Counted from the first letter of the stretch, positions 1 to 12,350 are shown. The stretch: 64,000 nucleotides of DNA from Tetragonia tetragonoides (GCA_038025085.1 CM076139.1:23887307-23951306); one strand, 5' to 3'. Notes: generated by a model from the letters alone, not told the origin. Numbers and translations are program-made.

Positions 1-1687
1 GGCCAGTGGGCTTTTGTCCCATCACTCCCGAGGGTGGCCATTGCGTCAAAGGTCTTTTTCAATTCTTGTTATTTCAGACTGTGCCATGAGCCCATGATCA
101 CGCCATACCTCACTTAAGGATATTCCCCAAACCCCGACCCAAGCATGACTAGAGCCCAAACGACAGGCCACCGCGTTGTCCTGTGCGGCCGTGTCCATGC
201 CCAGCGCCATCCCTAAACATAAGTACCATGCTGGGAAGCACCAGGCAGCATGCCAGCCTGGCCCAGTACCATCCCTAAACAAAAGAAACCCACTGAGGAG
301 GACATTGCTAGCCCAGCCTTCTAAGCCAGGTTAGGGCTAGTGCCACTCGGGGATGAGGGGTTCCCTTGACAGCTCATTCGGCTGCTAAATACCAAAGTCA
401 AAGGCCATGGTATATATGAATTCAACCCCCAACCTTCTGGCTGGGGAAACAGATAGCTTGGAATGTCAGAGGAGCCACTTTTTATGAAGCAATATGGAGC
501 TCAAATGTAGGCACCTGGCTAACAGGCTAAGTTCCTGGTCACATAGAGCAAGCTTGACTCTAACAGATCAAATATGAAATATCTGAGTATGAAGCTTATC
601 ACTGTATCAGGAATCCATTAACTAACAAACAAGCAGGTTAGTTGATCCAGCTCGAGATCATATGCATGCATTTGTTTCTTGTATCTTTTCTCCTTTTCTC
701 ATTCTAGGGGGGAGGTGGTGGAGGTGCAGGAAAGGGGGATGAAATTACACAATAGGAAAAAGAGCATAATGAGAGGAAAGGAGTATCATAGACTAGGATA
801 AACAGGTTTTCTTCAATGCAATGTGGTTTGTGCTATTATTACAGAACTTTGTAACTTTCTAGCAGGAAATTGTCTCATCAGCATGACACGTCCAGTCCTG
901 ACTTACTCGGAGTTTTTGAAGTTCTTTTACCATTCTTTCTAACCCAGTCCCCTCTATCTTCTTTCAGGAAAATCGGCAACAATCATCAAATGTGATACTG
1001 CGACTAACCAGGTCTGGTGCAATCAAGATATTCATTATTAATTTGAAACTAATGGAGAGGACTTTTTGGTCAGGTGCAACATTTGTAATTTTACATCAAG
1101 TTGAGGGAGATGATGAGACCAGTTTGTCATATTAGCAAGTAATTTACATAGACATCCAACAGATTACAGAAGAGTACATAAGGACATGTCTAAATTAAAT
1201 TATCCAGAGAATCATGTTTTCATCAATCATAAACCGTGAGATGAATATATAACAAAATAGAAGATGCTATAGAAGATAACAAGTGTGACTCCAAGGTTTA
1301 AGTGCATTCTTTGACATCAAACATACACAGAATAAAACATACACATGATAGAAGAAAGAGGCAAACAAAGGCAAAGATAGAACAGATATACTGTTCACAA
1401 GGAATTACTAAAAGAGCGAGACATGTGCAACAATTTTCATCACTTTGACATACAACAAAAATTAAAGACAGATTCATACCTAAAAGACATCTGTTGTTCA
1501 ATCCGAAGAATGCTCATAACTCAGAGGCGAATCTACTGTGGAACCATGTCATAGGGACATCAACAGCATCCAGTAGAAGTCTGTTTACAGACATTGAATG
1601 ATGGCCCTTAATTAATCACGCCATATCAGTTTCTCACTGATGCTACATCTTAATAAAACCATTTACTTCCTGCTCCACCCAACAGCC
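1..1687. other. Non-coding stretch downstream of the PPR gene
   Basis: No convincing coding region is visible on either strand. Positions 1-300 are GC-richer than the rest and hold a short imperfect direct repeat (CCATCCCTAAACA near 208-222 and 267-280). The remainder is AT-rich. The part next to 1687 probably contains the 3' UTR of the minus-strand PPR gene. Short open frames here have no recognisable domain and no splice context. Confidence 0.5.
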
Positions 1688-3880
1688 TCATCTTCGACGT
1701 TTTTTCATATATTGAAGCATCATTGCTCGTGTCTTACCATCAGGTATAAGGTTAATATCTCGCATTTTCATGTATAGTTTCTTGGCTGACTCAATTCTTC
1801 CTCTGAGACACATCCCATGAATGGCAGCATTGTAAAGAGAGACATTGGGTGTTGATTCCTGGAAAAAGTAACAGTATTCAATTTGAGTAACAAAGAATTG
1901 AGAAAATAAATGAAGTACAAACATATTCTGAAAGAGAGGACAAGGGAGAGATTTTAACAGGACAAATGATTTGTATATATCTAACCATGGGTTTGACATA
2001 TTTGAACATAGGATACAAGGGGGAAAAATATGCACTGGAGATGTACCATTTTGCAGATGAGTTAAAAGTGCAAGTTACATCCTCCCATAACTTTAAGACT
2101 ATCAAATTCGCTTAAATAACAAAGATGCAGATATTGGAACAGGAGAAGGCAACTTTGCAAGGAACCTGTTCTGATTCAAATGATAACTTCATGCTTTCAG
2201 GGGACTATATAACCCAGACTCCAAATCAAAAGCAGGATAAAATAATCAATTTTAGAACAAAATAGCAAACCAACTTACTTTCAGGACATCTTCCACTTCA
2301 CTCCATAAATCTCCCCAAATGCAGCTTCTTATCAGTGACAAATGAGTGAAGGTATCAGGAGTGCAATTCTGGTGAGCCATGTGCTCATAGACTTGCAAAG
2401 CAACTTTTGGCTTTCTAGCCACTTCACAAGCACTGATAACAATATTATACGTTGAGGTCGGAACTGATATCCCAGAATTTTCCATTTTCCACAGAAATTG
2501 GAGAGCTTTCTCCCAAAATCCGAGCCTCCCGCAGCACATTAAAACAGTGTTGTACAACGGCAAATTTGGTTCAAAGCGCTGATCTTTTTGTAAGCTCTCA
2601 AAGAGTTGAAGAGCATTGGCATATTGATTCGCCCTGTAGAAAGCACCAAGCAGTGCATTCCACGTGTATGAATCAGGTGTATGGCCAAGGGATCTTATAT
2701 GCTTATAAACCTTGAATGCTTCGTTTACCTTCCCAGCTTTACCAAGTGAATTGATCAAGGCATTGCAAGCAATCATGTTTGGCTTCAGCCCACATTTCAA
2801 CATACTGTGGAACACACTTAAAGCCAAATCCCACTTTTCCTCTTTCATACAAGCTCCTATCACAGCTTGCATGGCATCAGCGCCGGGTATTACTCCATCC
2901 TTAAGCATCTCTGTGTAGGCATCAATAGCAATCTCATACTGACCACACCGGACAAACGTACAAACTAATACACGATAAGTAACTGTTGTCCCAACATTCC
3001 CACTTTCCTTCATAGATGTCCATATCCTCTCCATTTCAAACCATCTATTTGCCTTCCCACAAATGGAGATCATAGTGTTATAAACAATAGTGTCAAAATG
3101 TTGCTCCATCTCACTTTCACCTTCCCATTCCAGAAACATTCGCAAGGCTGCATCACTACCACGACGATTTGATAATGCTTTTAAGACTAAGCTACATGAA
3201 TGCCCCAAAACAATCTTGGTACGCTTCATAAATGCAAAGACTTTCAGTAGGTCATCGAGCATACCATTCCTCGAGAGACAAGACAAAAGAGAATTACACG
3301 CGTGTAAATTAGGCTGTAGTCCTGCAAACTCCATGGACCTAAATAATGTCAAAGCACTTTCCTTTCTGTTGGTTCGGCTTAGAGCCAAAACCCGTCTCGA
3401 CAAAGCCTCTTCATCCCTTTCCTCAAGGTAATATAACTTCCCCTCACCCGAATTCGAAACCACAGGTGGATTATCACAACTTCCAACACCACTATACTCA
3501 TCTCGGCATAATGTCCAGTTATCCCACAAGGGTTCCTCTTCTTCATCCTCACTAGATAGAGTCTCTCCTTGTTCACAAACTAACCCATGTTCAATACTAG
3601 CAACCATCACCCTAAAATTGCCAAATTTTCTCAATTTTATGGACCCATTAAGATAACTAATGCCACATGAACTTACCCCATGACCTTCAAAAACAGTAGT
3701 AGTACATGGAATTCCGCTATTATTTTCAAGTAATTGGGTCTGCTTTTCGAATTTTAAAGAACCCAAATTTACACACACAGAGAACTTAACTCTACTGCCC
3801 TGATTTCTAGAACAACCATGGCAACGAAACCCATTTGATGTTACAATTCTTGCAGGTGAGCTGGTAAATATCTCGTACAT
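1688..3880 (-). CDS. EMB2076: P-type pentatricopeptide repeat protein (EMB2076-like)
   Basis: Two exons: 3880-2279 and 1858-1688. The donor is AAA|GTAAGT at 2278 and the acceptor TTTTTCCAG ends at 1859; the junction is phase 0. The spliced protein is about 590 residues. After a 130-residue N-terminal region with an acidic patch (SSEDEEEEPLWDNW) come about twelve 35-residue PPR motifs, for example those starting DTIVYNTMISICGKANRW and SYTWNALLGAFYRANQY. No E or DYW tail follows; the protein ends KTRAMMLQYMKKRRR. P-type PPR proteins bind organellar RNA and act in its processing, stability or translation. The C-terminal block matches, from memory, Arabidopsis EMB2076 (At3g29290), an embryo-defective locus. 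I start at the ATG at 3880. The frame stays open 60 nt upstream but begins with TTG there. An N-terminal organelle transit peptide is likely but not proven. Confidence 0.88.
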
Positions 3881-4040
3881 TATAGCAAATGGCCAATTGC
3901 CCACAAAATAATTTTCCCAAAAATTTCTAAAAACAAACAAATTAAGAAGGTAATACTAAATTACTCACCTTTGAAGCTTGCCCACAGTTTTTTTTGGGTG
4001 AAGGAGCTGGGAATTGATACTGACTACTAATTAGACCCAC

Positions 4041-4043
<3 letters not shown>

Positions 4044-4082
<39 letters not shown>
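4044..4082. repeat. (GA)n microsatellite
   Basis: About 19 uninterrupted GA units just upstream of the PPR coding region. On the PPR-sense strand it reads (TC)n, a common feature of plant 5' UTRs, so it may lie in the PPR leader. Confidence 0.95.
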
Positions 4083-4085
<3 letters not shown>

Positions 4086-4573
4086 GGATATGGGTACTAA
4101 CAAGAACAAACCGCGGGTAATAATGAAGACAAAATGAAACGATGATATCATTCAAAGTCTAGGCACCAAGCCACCAACTGACCCAAGTGGCCAGGTCCCA
4201 AGTCACTTCTCTAACTAGATCTTGTAAACCTGAACAAAATCCAAATACCTGACCCGAATGATATAAAAAAAAAATGACCCCAAAATCTTGACCAGAAACC
4301 CAAAACAGTATACTAGATTTTAACCACAGGTGACCTGAAGTTAGCATATGACCCGATGATATTTCATGTGCGAATTTGACTCAACTCAAATTAAACATTA
4401 CTAATATTGATTGGGGTTGCATTTTGAACTATATGAGAGATTGACCCGAATTTAACACAATCCAAATCAATCACGATAACTTGAACCTCAGTTGAAGTCA
4501 ATCTAACACCAATTGAAATAGATCATCAACATCAAGTAACCCTAAGTTTTGTTTCTTTTCACTTCCATTTTTA

Positions 4574-4885
4574 GGAAAATCTCAAAACCGATACCTGAGG
4601 TTCGAGCTAATTGCAAAAATGGTATCAGCGTTTTCACTAATCTCAATTAAGCTACCTGTAATTTCAAACCTATATCATTAACAATATTTTGGCAGACAGA
4701 GATAACTTTTCCATCCAAATTCTCACGTATGTTTTGAGATTTTTGGATGGAAAAGTTAACTCCTTCTGCCAAATGACTATTAATGAGACATTTGAAATTA
4801 CATGTACCTTATTGAGATTAGTGAAAACACATGTACTCTTTTTACAATTAGCTCAAACCTTATGTACCCTTTTTGAAAATTTTCC
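4574..4885. repeat. 312-bp foldback (hairpin) element, MITE-like
   Basis: Arm 4574-4725 pairs with arm 4735-4885 along its whole length; I estimate roughly 80 percent complementarity by eye, with a loop of about 9 nt. Matching blocks include AACTTTTCCATCCAAA / TTTGGATGGAAAAGTT next to the loop, TTTTCACTAATCTCAAT / ATTGAGATTAGTGAAAA mid-arm, and GAGCTAATTG / CAATTAGCTC further out. T-rich tracts flank both ends (TTTTTA), a possible target duplication. It has no coding capacity and looks like a foldback MITE; a transcript would form a long hairpin. Confidence 0.85.
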
Positions 4886-5847
4886 TTTTTTTATTGTTTT
4901 TTTTTTTCCAATTGAAAGTTCCATTTTATGGATCATTAATTTGTAATATCATTATGTTATTATTTCTATATCATAACACCTGATCATTGATAGTTTTTGT
5001 AGTTCATCATTCATGTTATTTATATTGTTTAACTCTTCTCAATGGCTATTTGATCTAATATGTATGTTGGTGTTGATTTGTTACTATGCTCTATATCTGA
5101 ATCGATTAAAAGAAATACATACCTAAATATACCCAGATGCAAAAGCACGAAGATTCATATATAAATTAATCCAGATATTGATTTGACTAGCTAAATTTAC
5201 CCAATCCAATATGCTACATAGGAATGCAAATCCTAATATAACCCGAACTCAAAGTTAATTTGAACTGAACCCTAATAATCAATTAATTGGCTCAAAAATT
5301 GACCCATTTGATCGATCTAAGATAAACTATGCCCGAATTTAACTCGTTTGACGCGTATTCCAAGTAAGTCCTAAATCCTTTCAATATATGGTCTTTGTTA
5401 TAATGATCAAAGTCTTGTTGTGTTTGGCACAATCTGGAGCAAAATTCAAATCATCTTACCTTTACTCAGACGCTCCATACATAATACTTTCTAACACAAT
5501 GACAAATATGCTAATTAATAGCGGATCATCAAATACAATAGCATGCAACACTTTGGCTTGGGAATTCCGTCTTCCAAATCCGACATGATAGCACCCACAT
5601 CAAAAATTTTAAAAATTAGATACTCAAGATTCAAAAGTAGTTTGCATCTATTATAAATAGTGTGAGCGAAAGCGGGTATTCATGGGTTATTGCAATATCG
5701 AGAATTAGATTTGGATTTGGATGCATCGATTCCTAATTTCTGAAAATTAAAATTAAAATTGATTGGTACTAATTAATGAATAGTCAAGTCTATATTAAAA
5801 TTCAAAATTATTTTTTTGAAAGTTATTATTAAAAATACAGTTACAAT

Positions 5848-5865
5848 AATTAAATCATTAATATT
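5848..5865. repeat. Target-site duplication of LINE, left copy
   Basis: AATTAAATCATTAATATT, identical over 18 bp to 11089-11106. It directly abuts the T-rich (poly-A on the element strand) end of the LINE. Confidence 0.93.
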
Positions 5866-6069
5866 TTTTATTTATTTGGAAAGTAAGGAGATTTTATTAC
5901 TTCCAAAAAGGATATAACAATGAGATACAAGGCAGCTAGCTGCACCCAGACAACACCCTAAAACTCATCTACCATCCAATTTCCACCAGTAAACAGTACT
6001 GTAGAAATCAGAGAGACAACAAAAAAGACTTACACAATAAAACACAACTACACAACTACACATAAAACA

Positions 6070-9000
6070 TTAAGGTAAATAGTTCAGCTGCTGTAAAAAG
6101 TAATCTCTGGTTTTTTGCTTTCTGTCAGCAGTGCTTCTTGCATACACAGCATAGACAATTTGACGAGCAATGCATGTGATGGTCTGTGTTTGCTCTTGAA
6201 ATAATCTGCCATACCTTTCTCTCCAGATGAAGTAAACCACAGCTGAGAACATAGCAGCATAAGCTCTAGCACTGGCCTGTCTCCCTTTAGCAGTAGAGCA
6301 TGACTGGTTACACAGCTCCTCCCAACTAGATGCAGACATAGGTCTGTGCAGCCAGTTCAACATCTTTCCCCACAATTGCTGAGCAAAATGACAGTAAAAA
6401 AACAGATGTGAGAAGCTTTCCTCTCTTGTCTTGCACAGGACACAGATACTAGGTCCTTGAATGCCAATTTTCTGGAGATTCTGCCAAAGAGGTAACCTGT
6501 TCTGTAAACAGAGCCACATGATAAATTTCCATTTAGGAAATGCCAATGAGCACCAGACTAAATGTGACCAGTTCTTCTTATCAGCAGTAGGGAGCAGATT
6601 TTTGTAAACAAGCCCCATTTTGTATTTGGTAGATTGCTGACTTAACACACTAGTAGCAAGCTCATCTCTCAAGTCAAACATCTTTTGCACTAACCACGAA
6701 GCTTGTGTAGGTTTAGAAACAGTCCACAAAGTCCCCTGTTTCATATAGTAAGCATTAATCCACCTTACCCACAGCTTCTCCTTATGATGTTGCATATCCC
6801 ATAATAGCTTCCCAAGGGCAGCTTTGTTCCAGATTGTCAGATTAAAAACACCAAGCCCTCCCTTGCTAGCAGGTGTGCAGACAATATGCCATGCAACAAG
6901 AGCTCTACTACTAGGATCAGCTAAACTTGTCCATAAGATTCTCCTACACAGTTGTTCTATTTTATGAATGACAGAGACAGGGATGTTAAAGAACTGAACC
7001 CAGTAGCTATTCATTGCAAATAAAACAGATTTTATCAACTGAAGTCTTCCTGCATAAGAGAGAAATTTAGAGGCCCATCATTGAATTCTACCTGTGATTT
7101 TCTGCACAAGAGGATCATAATAACTGGCTTGAAGTCCATTTGATGTAAGAGGTATGCCAAGGTATCTGAAGGGGAGCTCACCAACTCGCATCCCCAACAA
7201 ATCAAGGATATCATTCTGATCACTCTCCACAACACCACCAAAATAGACCTTAGATTTATTATTATTTGCAGACAACCCAGAGCACTCAGAGAACAATTGA
7301 AACTGCTTGGACAATAACTGAACAGACCTGACATCACCTCTAGAAAAGAGTAATAAATCATCTGCAAAGATACTATGCACCAGTTCAAATTTTTTGCACC
7401 TAGGATGGAATCTGAATCCATCTTGGTTTCTCAGATCTTTTAGACATCTGGACAAGTATTCCATGACTATCACAAAGAGATAAGGGAAAATGGGATCCCC
7501 TTGTCTTAATCCTCTCTTGGCTGTGAAGGGCTGTAGTGGAGTACCATTGAATAACACAGAGTAACTAACAGTGCAGATACACATCTTAACCCAGTTCACA
7601 AACTTTACAGGGAAATGCAGGCCAATAAGAACTTGCTCAAGAAAACACCACTCCACTGAGTCGTGTGCTTTTCTCAAATCCACCTTTAGGATGCATCTAG
7701 GAGACAAGTTTTTCCTTCCATAAAACTTTATCGACTCATGAGCAAGAATAATGTTATCTCCAATAAATCTATTCTTGATAAATGCAGACTGTTCATGACT
7801 CACCAAGCTATCTAAGACACTACACAATCTGTTAGCCAAGGCTTTAGATAATATTTTGTATAGTATGTTGCAACATGCAATAGGACGGTAGTCACTTACC
7901 AGTATGGGGTTCTCCTTTTTGGGTACCAAAGTAACAGATGCACAATTAAGTGCTTTGAGTAACTTTCCTGAATGAAAAGTACTCTGTATGGCTCTTGTCA
8001 CTTCCTGACCAATAATATGCCAAGATACTTTGTAAAACCCTGTTGTAAATCCATCAGGTCCAGGGGCTTTATCCACATCCATCTCCCAAAGAGCTCCTTT
8101 GATTTCTTGCTCAGTAAAAGGGGCACATAAACTGATTTATTGTTCCACAGATAACACGTTCCCATTAGCCAAGATGCTAGGATCAATTGCTGGGATCTCC
8201 TCAGCTGCAGAACCCATAAGGTTGAGGAAGAATTGCTGGAATTCCTCCTGAATATTATGCATATCAGTAAGCCTGTCTCCATATGAGTTATGAATAGAAA
8301 TAATTTTGTTGTGAGCTCTTTTGGATTTTACACAAGCATGGAAGTAACTGGTATTGGAGTCACCAGTTTTCATCCAGTTGATTCTGGATTTTTGCTTCAA
8401 TAAATTCTCCTCCATTTGTAACAAATGCTCATAATTTGCACTAGCAGACTTCTCTTCATTAATAAGGGCAGGATCAAACACCTTGCTGGTCAATTCAGTC
8501 TGAATTTGTTCAAGTTTGGCTCTATCATCACTTATCCTGTGCTCCACATTGTTGCAATAAAGTATAGAATTCTTCAAGTGCTTTCTCAGATTCTTATGTT
8601 TTTGGAGAACTTTAAACATTAAAGAACTTGTACCCTCATAGTGCCAACCTTCCTTTACAATAGACTCAAAAGCTTCATTTTGAGTCCACAAATTGAAGAA
8701 TCTAAAAGGTTTCTTTCCAGTGTTGTCCTCATGCTTGAAATGGACAATACTTGGAGAATGATCAGAGATACAAGAGACCAAGAACTCAACTTCAATAGCA
8801 GGATAGGCAGAGAACCAGTCACCATTTCCAAGAACCCGATCTAATCTGCTATATACCCTGTCAGTCTCATTCTGTTTGTTACACCAAGTGAACTCAGAAC
8901 CAGTGCTTCTAATATCCTCCAACCCAAGAGTAGAACAAAGTAATTGCAGCTCATCATTGCCAGAAGAAATATTCCCAGCTTGAATTCTCTCACTCATATG

Positions 9001-9432
9001 CAGTGTAGAGTTATAATCTCCCCCAAGGATCCAAGGAATATTTATAGAACTTCCTAATTGCATAATATCCTTCCAACAAATATCTCTAGCAAGAACACAG
9101 TTTTTGGCATATACAGCAGTAACAAAGAAACATTCACCAGAGAGAAGACTCATTTTAAGATGGATAAACTGATCAGAAGTCTGCTCTATAGTAATGTCAA
9201 GCACAGAGGGGTCCCATATAAGCATGATTCTACCATTAACAGCTTTATCATGATTGCAGTAAGAGGACCATGAATTAGGAAGTTGTGCAACTACCCTATT
9301 CATTTTTGCAAGCTTTACTCTAGTTTCAATCAAAGCAACAAAAGAGATATTGTGTTTAAAAATGAATTTTTTTACCTCCTTTTATTTGTGGGGTTTATTA
9401 AACCCTCTCGCATTCCAGAAGAGTAACTTCAT
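6070..9432 (-). pseudogene. LINE ORF2: endonuclease-reverse transcriptase (three in-frame stops)
   Basis: One continuous frame of 1121 codons from the ATG at 9432. The N-terminus carries the APE-type endonuclease signature LLFWNARGFNKP, followed by LGGDYNSTL, RVYSRLDRVLGNG and CISDHSPSIV. The reverse transcriptase follows, with DKAPGPDGF, VDLRKAHDSVEW, RGLRQGDP and the catalytic FADDLL. The C-terminal zf-RVT domain reads CVLCKTREESFSHLFFYCHF. Stops interrupt it at 9382-9384 (TAA), 8137-8139 (TAA) and 7078-7080 (TGA); no frameshift was seen. The protein would nick DNA and prime cDNA synthesis at the target, but these stops block it. Confidence 0.92.
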
Positions 9433-9613
9433 TGAGCACTTGAAGGATCTGGAGGCTTATACACAGGTGCCTCCACCCCCTTATGTTTTCCACTGAGCAA
9501 AGACATACCAGTATTGCTCCCAAAATTGATAACACTACTAAGATGCCTTGCCCTTCTCTGATTTCAGCTAAAGCTTCAGAATCATGATCCTGCAGCATTG
9601 CAAAAGAATTGCC

Positions 9614-10995
9614 CTAAAGCACTGAAGCTTGTGTTTGTTGAACTGTGTGTTGCTGTTGTTCCCATCTCAGTTCCTCAACTGATTTAGAAATATCAGTTAA
9701 TTGGAATTGGGCTTGCTCATTAATATCATCACAGGTTGCTGAAGGTGAAGACATATTTGCTTCAGCATTACCAGATGGGTCTCCTGCTGGTTGTCTAGGT
9801 CTCCAAGTAGGATTGTTCTTTCTTCTTCTCATTGTCTTGAACTGGGCAGGTTGGTTACCCTGCTCACCAGATGTAACTGTACCAGTTGGAGCATTGTTTT
9901 TGTTACACTTGACTTCCAAATGCCCAAATTTCCTACAAGTCTGACAATAAGCTGGTTTCCATTCAAATTGCACAGATTGTGTCATCATAAAGCCATCATC
10001 TACTTGGAATAACACCTCCTTAGGGTAAGGAACAATGATATTCACATCAATGAGTAGACAAGCAAATGATATCCTCTCTTGCTCAGCAGTAACCCTATCA
10101 ACATGTAAAGGTTTTCCTACACATGAACTCCCCAATCGCTGAGAGAGTCCATTGACCAGCATTGCAGAGGTAGATTTGGGAAGATAACCCAAAGAGGCAC
10201 AATACGATAGGATGAAGGATCCATCTTAAAATTGCTATCCCATTCGATTAAGATAAGGGGTTTAGAATTGAAAGCATAGGGACCTCTAGCTAGGACATCA
10301 CTCATATCCTCATCAGATGCAAACTTGAAAATAAAATATCCTTCCTCATGCGAATAACATTTAGGGCTAGCCACAAAATTCCAGTGAGTATTAACAAAGT
10401 TTTCCATCTGACTAAAATACGGAGCATCACCCAATACAAATCCAATAAGAGAAGTTGCCCATTTCTTCTCTTCCTTTTCAATCTCAGATTTAAGCAATTT
10501 AGCTACTGGTTTGCCTTCTTTCATAACAGGTGGGATATATTTTAGTTTCGTGGATTCAGTAGCAATGCGATTAGCAACAATGTTCACATAATTTTCAGTT
10601 TCAGAAGTAGAAATTACCTCTGGAATTGAATCATTCCTCGAAGTGGAATGTGGGACCGGGGCTGTAGAAGGAGATGGTGTTGGTCTAGGTTGCAGGATCT
10701 CAACCTGAGGTTGAATCGGAGCAGTAGACGGTGTATTCAGACCAGTAGAGGAAGTAGCACCACCAGAGGGAGGGGTGGGTACCATAATCAGACGTCGCGA
10801 AGCACGAGGGTAAGGATTAGCCCCTGAATCCTCAAGCCCTGGAATTCCCTTCGACAATGAACTGAGATTACCCAAATCCTCGTTATCTCCTTCCGAGGTC
10901 TCAGAAACGTCAGATTCAGCAATAGGGTCGAGAGTAGTCGCACCCAAGAAGTCACGCAGAGGCACAGAAACTCGTTTGCCCGCATATTTCCCCAT
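9614..10995 (-). pseudogene. LINE ORF1: DUF4283 / zinc-knuckle RNA-binding protein (frameshifted)
   Basis: Starts at the ATG at 10995 (MGKYAGKRVSVPL). A Pro/Ser/Thr-rich N-terminus is followed by a DUF4283-type domain (KWATSLIGFVLGDAPYFSQM and SYRIVPLWVIFPNLPLQCW). A CCHC zinc knuckle (CQTCRKFGHLEVKC) and a basic, Gln-rich tail complete it. A single-nucleotide indel near 10131 shifts the frame between SMDSLS and LGSSCVGKPLHVD. ORF1 proteins of plant L1 elements coat the element RNA. It ends about 180 nt before ORF2. Confidence 0.88.
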
Positions 10996-11088
10996 TAATG
11001 GCGGTGGTGGAGCACAATAGCAGGTTCAGCTTATCGTGCGCCCTCAGAGCATTTCTAGAGAGAGAAACGCGAACCAATCATTAAAGAG

Positions 11089-11106
11089 AATTAAATCATT
11101 AATATT
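11089..11106. repeat. Target-site duplication of LINE, right copy
   Basis: Exact 18-bp copy of 5848-5865, at the 5' end of the LINE. Confidence 0.93.
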
Positions 11107-11778
11107 ACAAGTTACAATGATCAAATCACTAAAATTTCGCAAAATGTTTTTTCAATTAACTAATAATGCTAGAAAATCACCATTATTTATTTAGAATAAT
11201 GAAAAAAAGTATTGCATTTTTTTTTTTACATTGGGACCCAACCGGTTTCGAAAAGTCAGGAACCGGAATTGGAATTGATTAATATCGATTTCTATTTTTG
11301 AAAATCGAAATGAGATCCGTCAAACAGTTCCAATTTCAATATTGGGTACCCGGTATTTCTACTCACCCCTGATTTTATATGAATCGCTTAAACAAGTAAC
11401 TCAATAACATTGTACAGAATTACTTAAACGTAAATCTAAAATTACTAAACACAAATATTTTTGTTCCAATAGTTCCCAAAGTACCCCTTTTACTTGAGAA
11501 GCAATTTCCTTGTTCTTATTATACTTCTCCCAAAAAAGATCGCCGCCGGTTGCCGTAAATCACCTGTCCACAAGACTAATTGGTTGTTCAGATTGATTAT
11601 CTTTGCTTCAGTTCCCTTTTCTCTCTAGTCTTTGTACTGCCTTCCACTATCTTTCTTTCTCTTTTCTCTTTTGCTTTACTCTATGCAGTTTCTCCATCCA
11701 CTTTATAGACATCAAATAATGTTGTTCTTTATCCCATCTTTTTGAAATTTTACTCAGTTAATCAAATACTCTATAATC
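11107..11778. other. Non-coding spacer between LINE and copia element
   Basis: AT-rich, with a T-run near 11218 and the CCGGTTCC/GGGTACCCGG low-complexity segment (11240-11371) assigned tentatively to a hAT relic. After that there is C/T-rich sequence without ORFs. Nothing else recognised. Confidence 0.5.
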
Positions 11779-12334
11779 TGTGAGATAGATTGTAATATTT
11801 GAAGTGGGAACATTGTCCCACATTGGAAGGGTGACAAACATTTTAGAGACACTTAGTATTTGGACGGTTGACGGCTAATGGTTGAAGATAAAAATAATAA
11901 TAGTAATATCATTATTATTATTTGTTGGTGGTTATTGATAATTAATTAATGAAATTAATTTATTATTGTTAACCAACATGTCTCTTCATAATTAATTAAT
12001 TAATTAATTGATTATTGTCAACCAACATGCCTTTTCATAATTTGCTCAACCAACATGTCTTTTGGAGTTTAGTCCAAACAACATGTGTTTTGGAGTTTTT
12101 CAAGCAACGTGTCTTTTCATGATTTGTCTATAAATAGGTGACTTATGCCACATTTCGTATTATCCCTTCAGTTGCCTTATTCCTATCACTTATCTCTCTA
12201 AAGTTTATTTTTGCGTTGTTTAATCCTGGGGTAACTTGTCCTACGAATCCATAGTAGGGCAATATTACCTTAAGGACAGTGTTCAATCACAATTCAAGGT
12301 AATAGATTATTATCCTTCAACTTCAAATCTAACA
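11779..12334 (+). repeat. Copia 5' LTR
   Basis: Starts TGTGAGATAG and ends ATCTAACA. It contains a TATA box at 12129 and a repeated phrase, variants of CAACATGTCTTTTGGAGTTT, around 12050-12110. It carries one more ATTA unit than the 3' LTR in an AATTAATTAATT run near 11995. Confidence 0.95.
12129..12136 (+). promoter_or_regulatory. LTR TATA box
   Basis: TATAAATA in the 5' LTR, also present in the 3' LTR. It predicts a transcript start near 12160 and an R/U5 region of roughly 170 nt. Confidence 0.7.
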
Positions 12335-12350
12335 ATCTTAAGGTAATATT
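12261..12350 (+). other. 14-nt inverted repeat spanning the LTR/internal junction
   Basis: AATATTACCTTAAG (12261-12274, inside the LTR) is perfectly complementary to CTTAAGGTAATATT (12337-12350). The second arm starts 2 nt after the LTR and ends one base before the gag ATG. It occupies the place where a tRNA primer site is expected. The 3' LTR copy of the first arm has one change. Confidence 0.8.

Larger units (their letters stand above)
3881..5659. other. AT-rich intergenic region upstream of the PPR gene
   Basis: Contains the PPR promoter/5' UTR side, a GA microsatellite and a foldback hairpin (both listed separately). From about 4160 to 5350 there are scattered degenerate GACCCGAAT/TTGACCC words resembling the low-complexity GGGTC-type repeats near 55.0 and 62.4 kb. 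No coding region is supported. Confidence 0.5.
5866..11088 (-). mobile_element. Full-length L1-type LINE, copy 1
   Basis: 5.2 kb non-LTR retrotransposon read on the minus strand, bounded by the perfect 18-bp target duplication. It has a short A-rich tail (AAATAAATAAAA on the element strand) and a 5' end just upstream of ORF1. The order is ORF1 (DUF4283 plus zinc knuckle), then ORF2 (endonuclease, reverse transcriptase, zf-RVT). Damage is light: one frameshift in ORF1 and three in-frame stops in ORF2. The intact duplication and few lesions suggest a fairly recent insertion. Confidence 0.93.
5660..11371. mobile_element. Probable hAT relic interrupted by a LINE
   Basis: The right end at 11371, read on the minus strand, starts CAGGGGTGAGTAGAAAT, a hAT-like terminus. 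The left end near 5660 reads TAGTGTGAGCGAAAGCGGG and shows partial similarity. Flanking octamers are ATTATAAA (left) and ATTTTATA (right), only 6 of 8 matching. Without the nested LINE the element would be about 490 bp and non-coding. This call is tentative. Confidence 0.35.

Noticed and set aside
3880..3940. 20-residue upstream extension of the PPR protein
   Set aside because: It would start with TTG; the ATG at 3880 is the first methionine in frame.
4598..4612. GGTTCGAGC tRNA T-loop-like motif
   Set aside because: Part of the foldback arm; no cloverleaf can be drawn around it. No other tRNA candidate found by eye.
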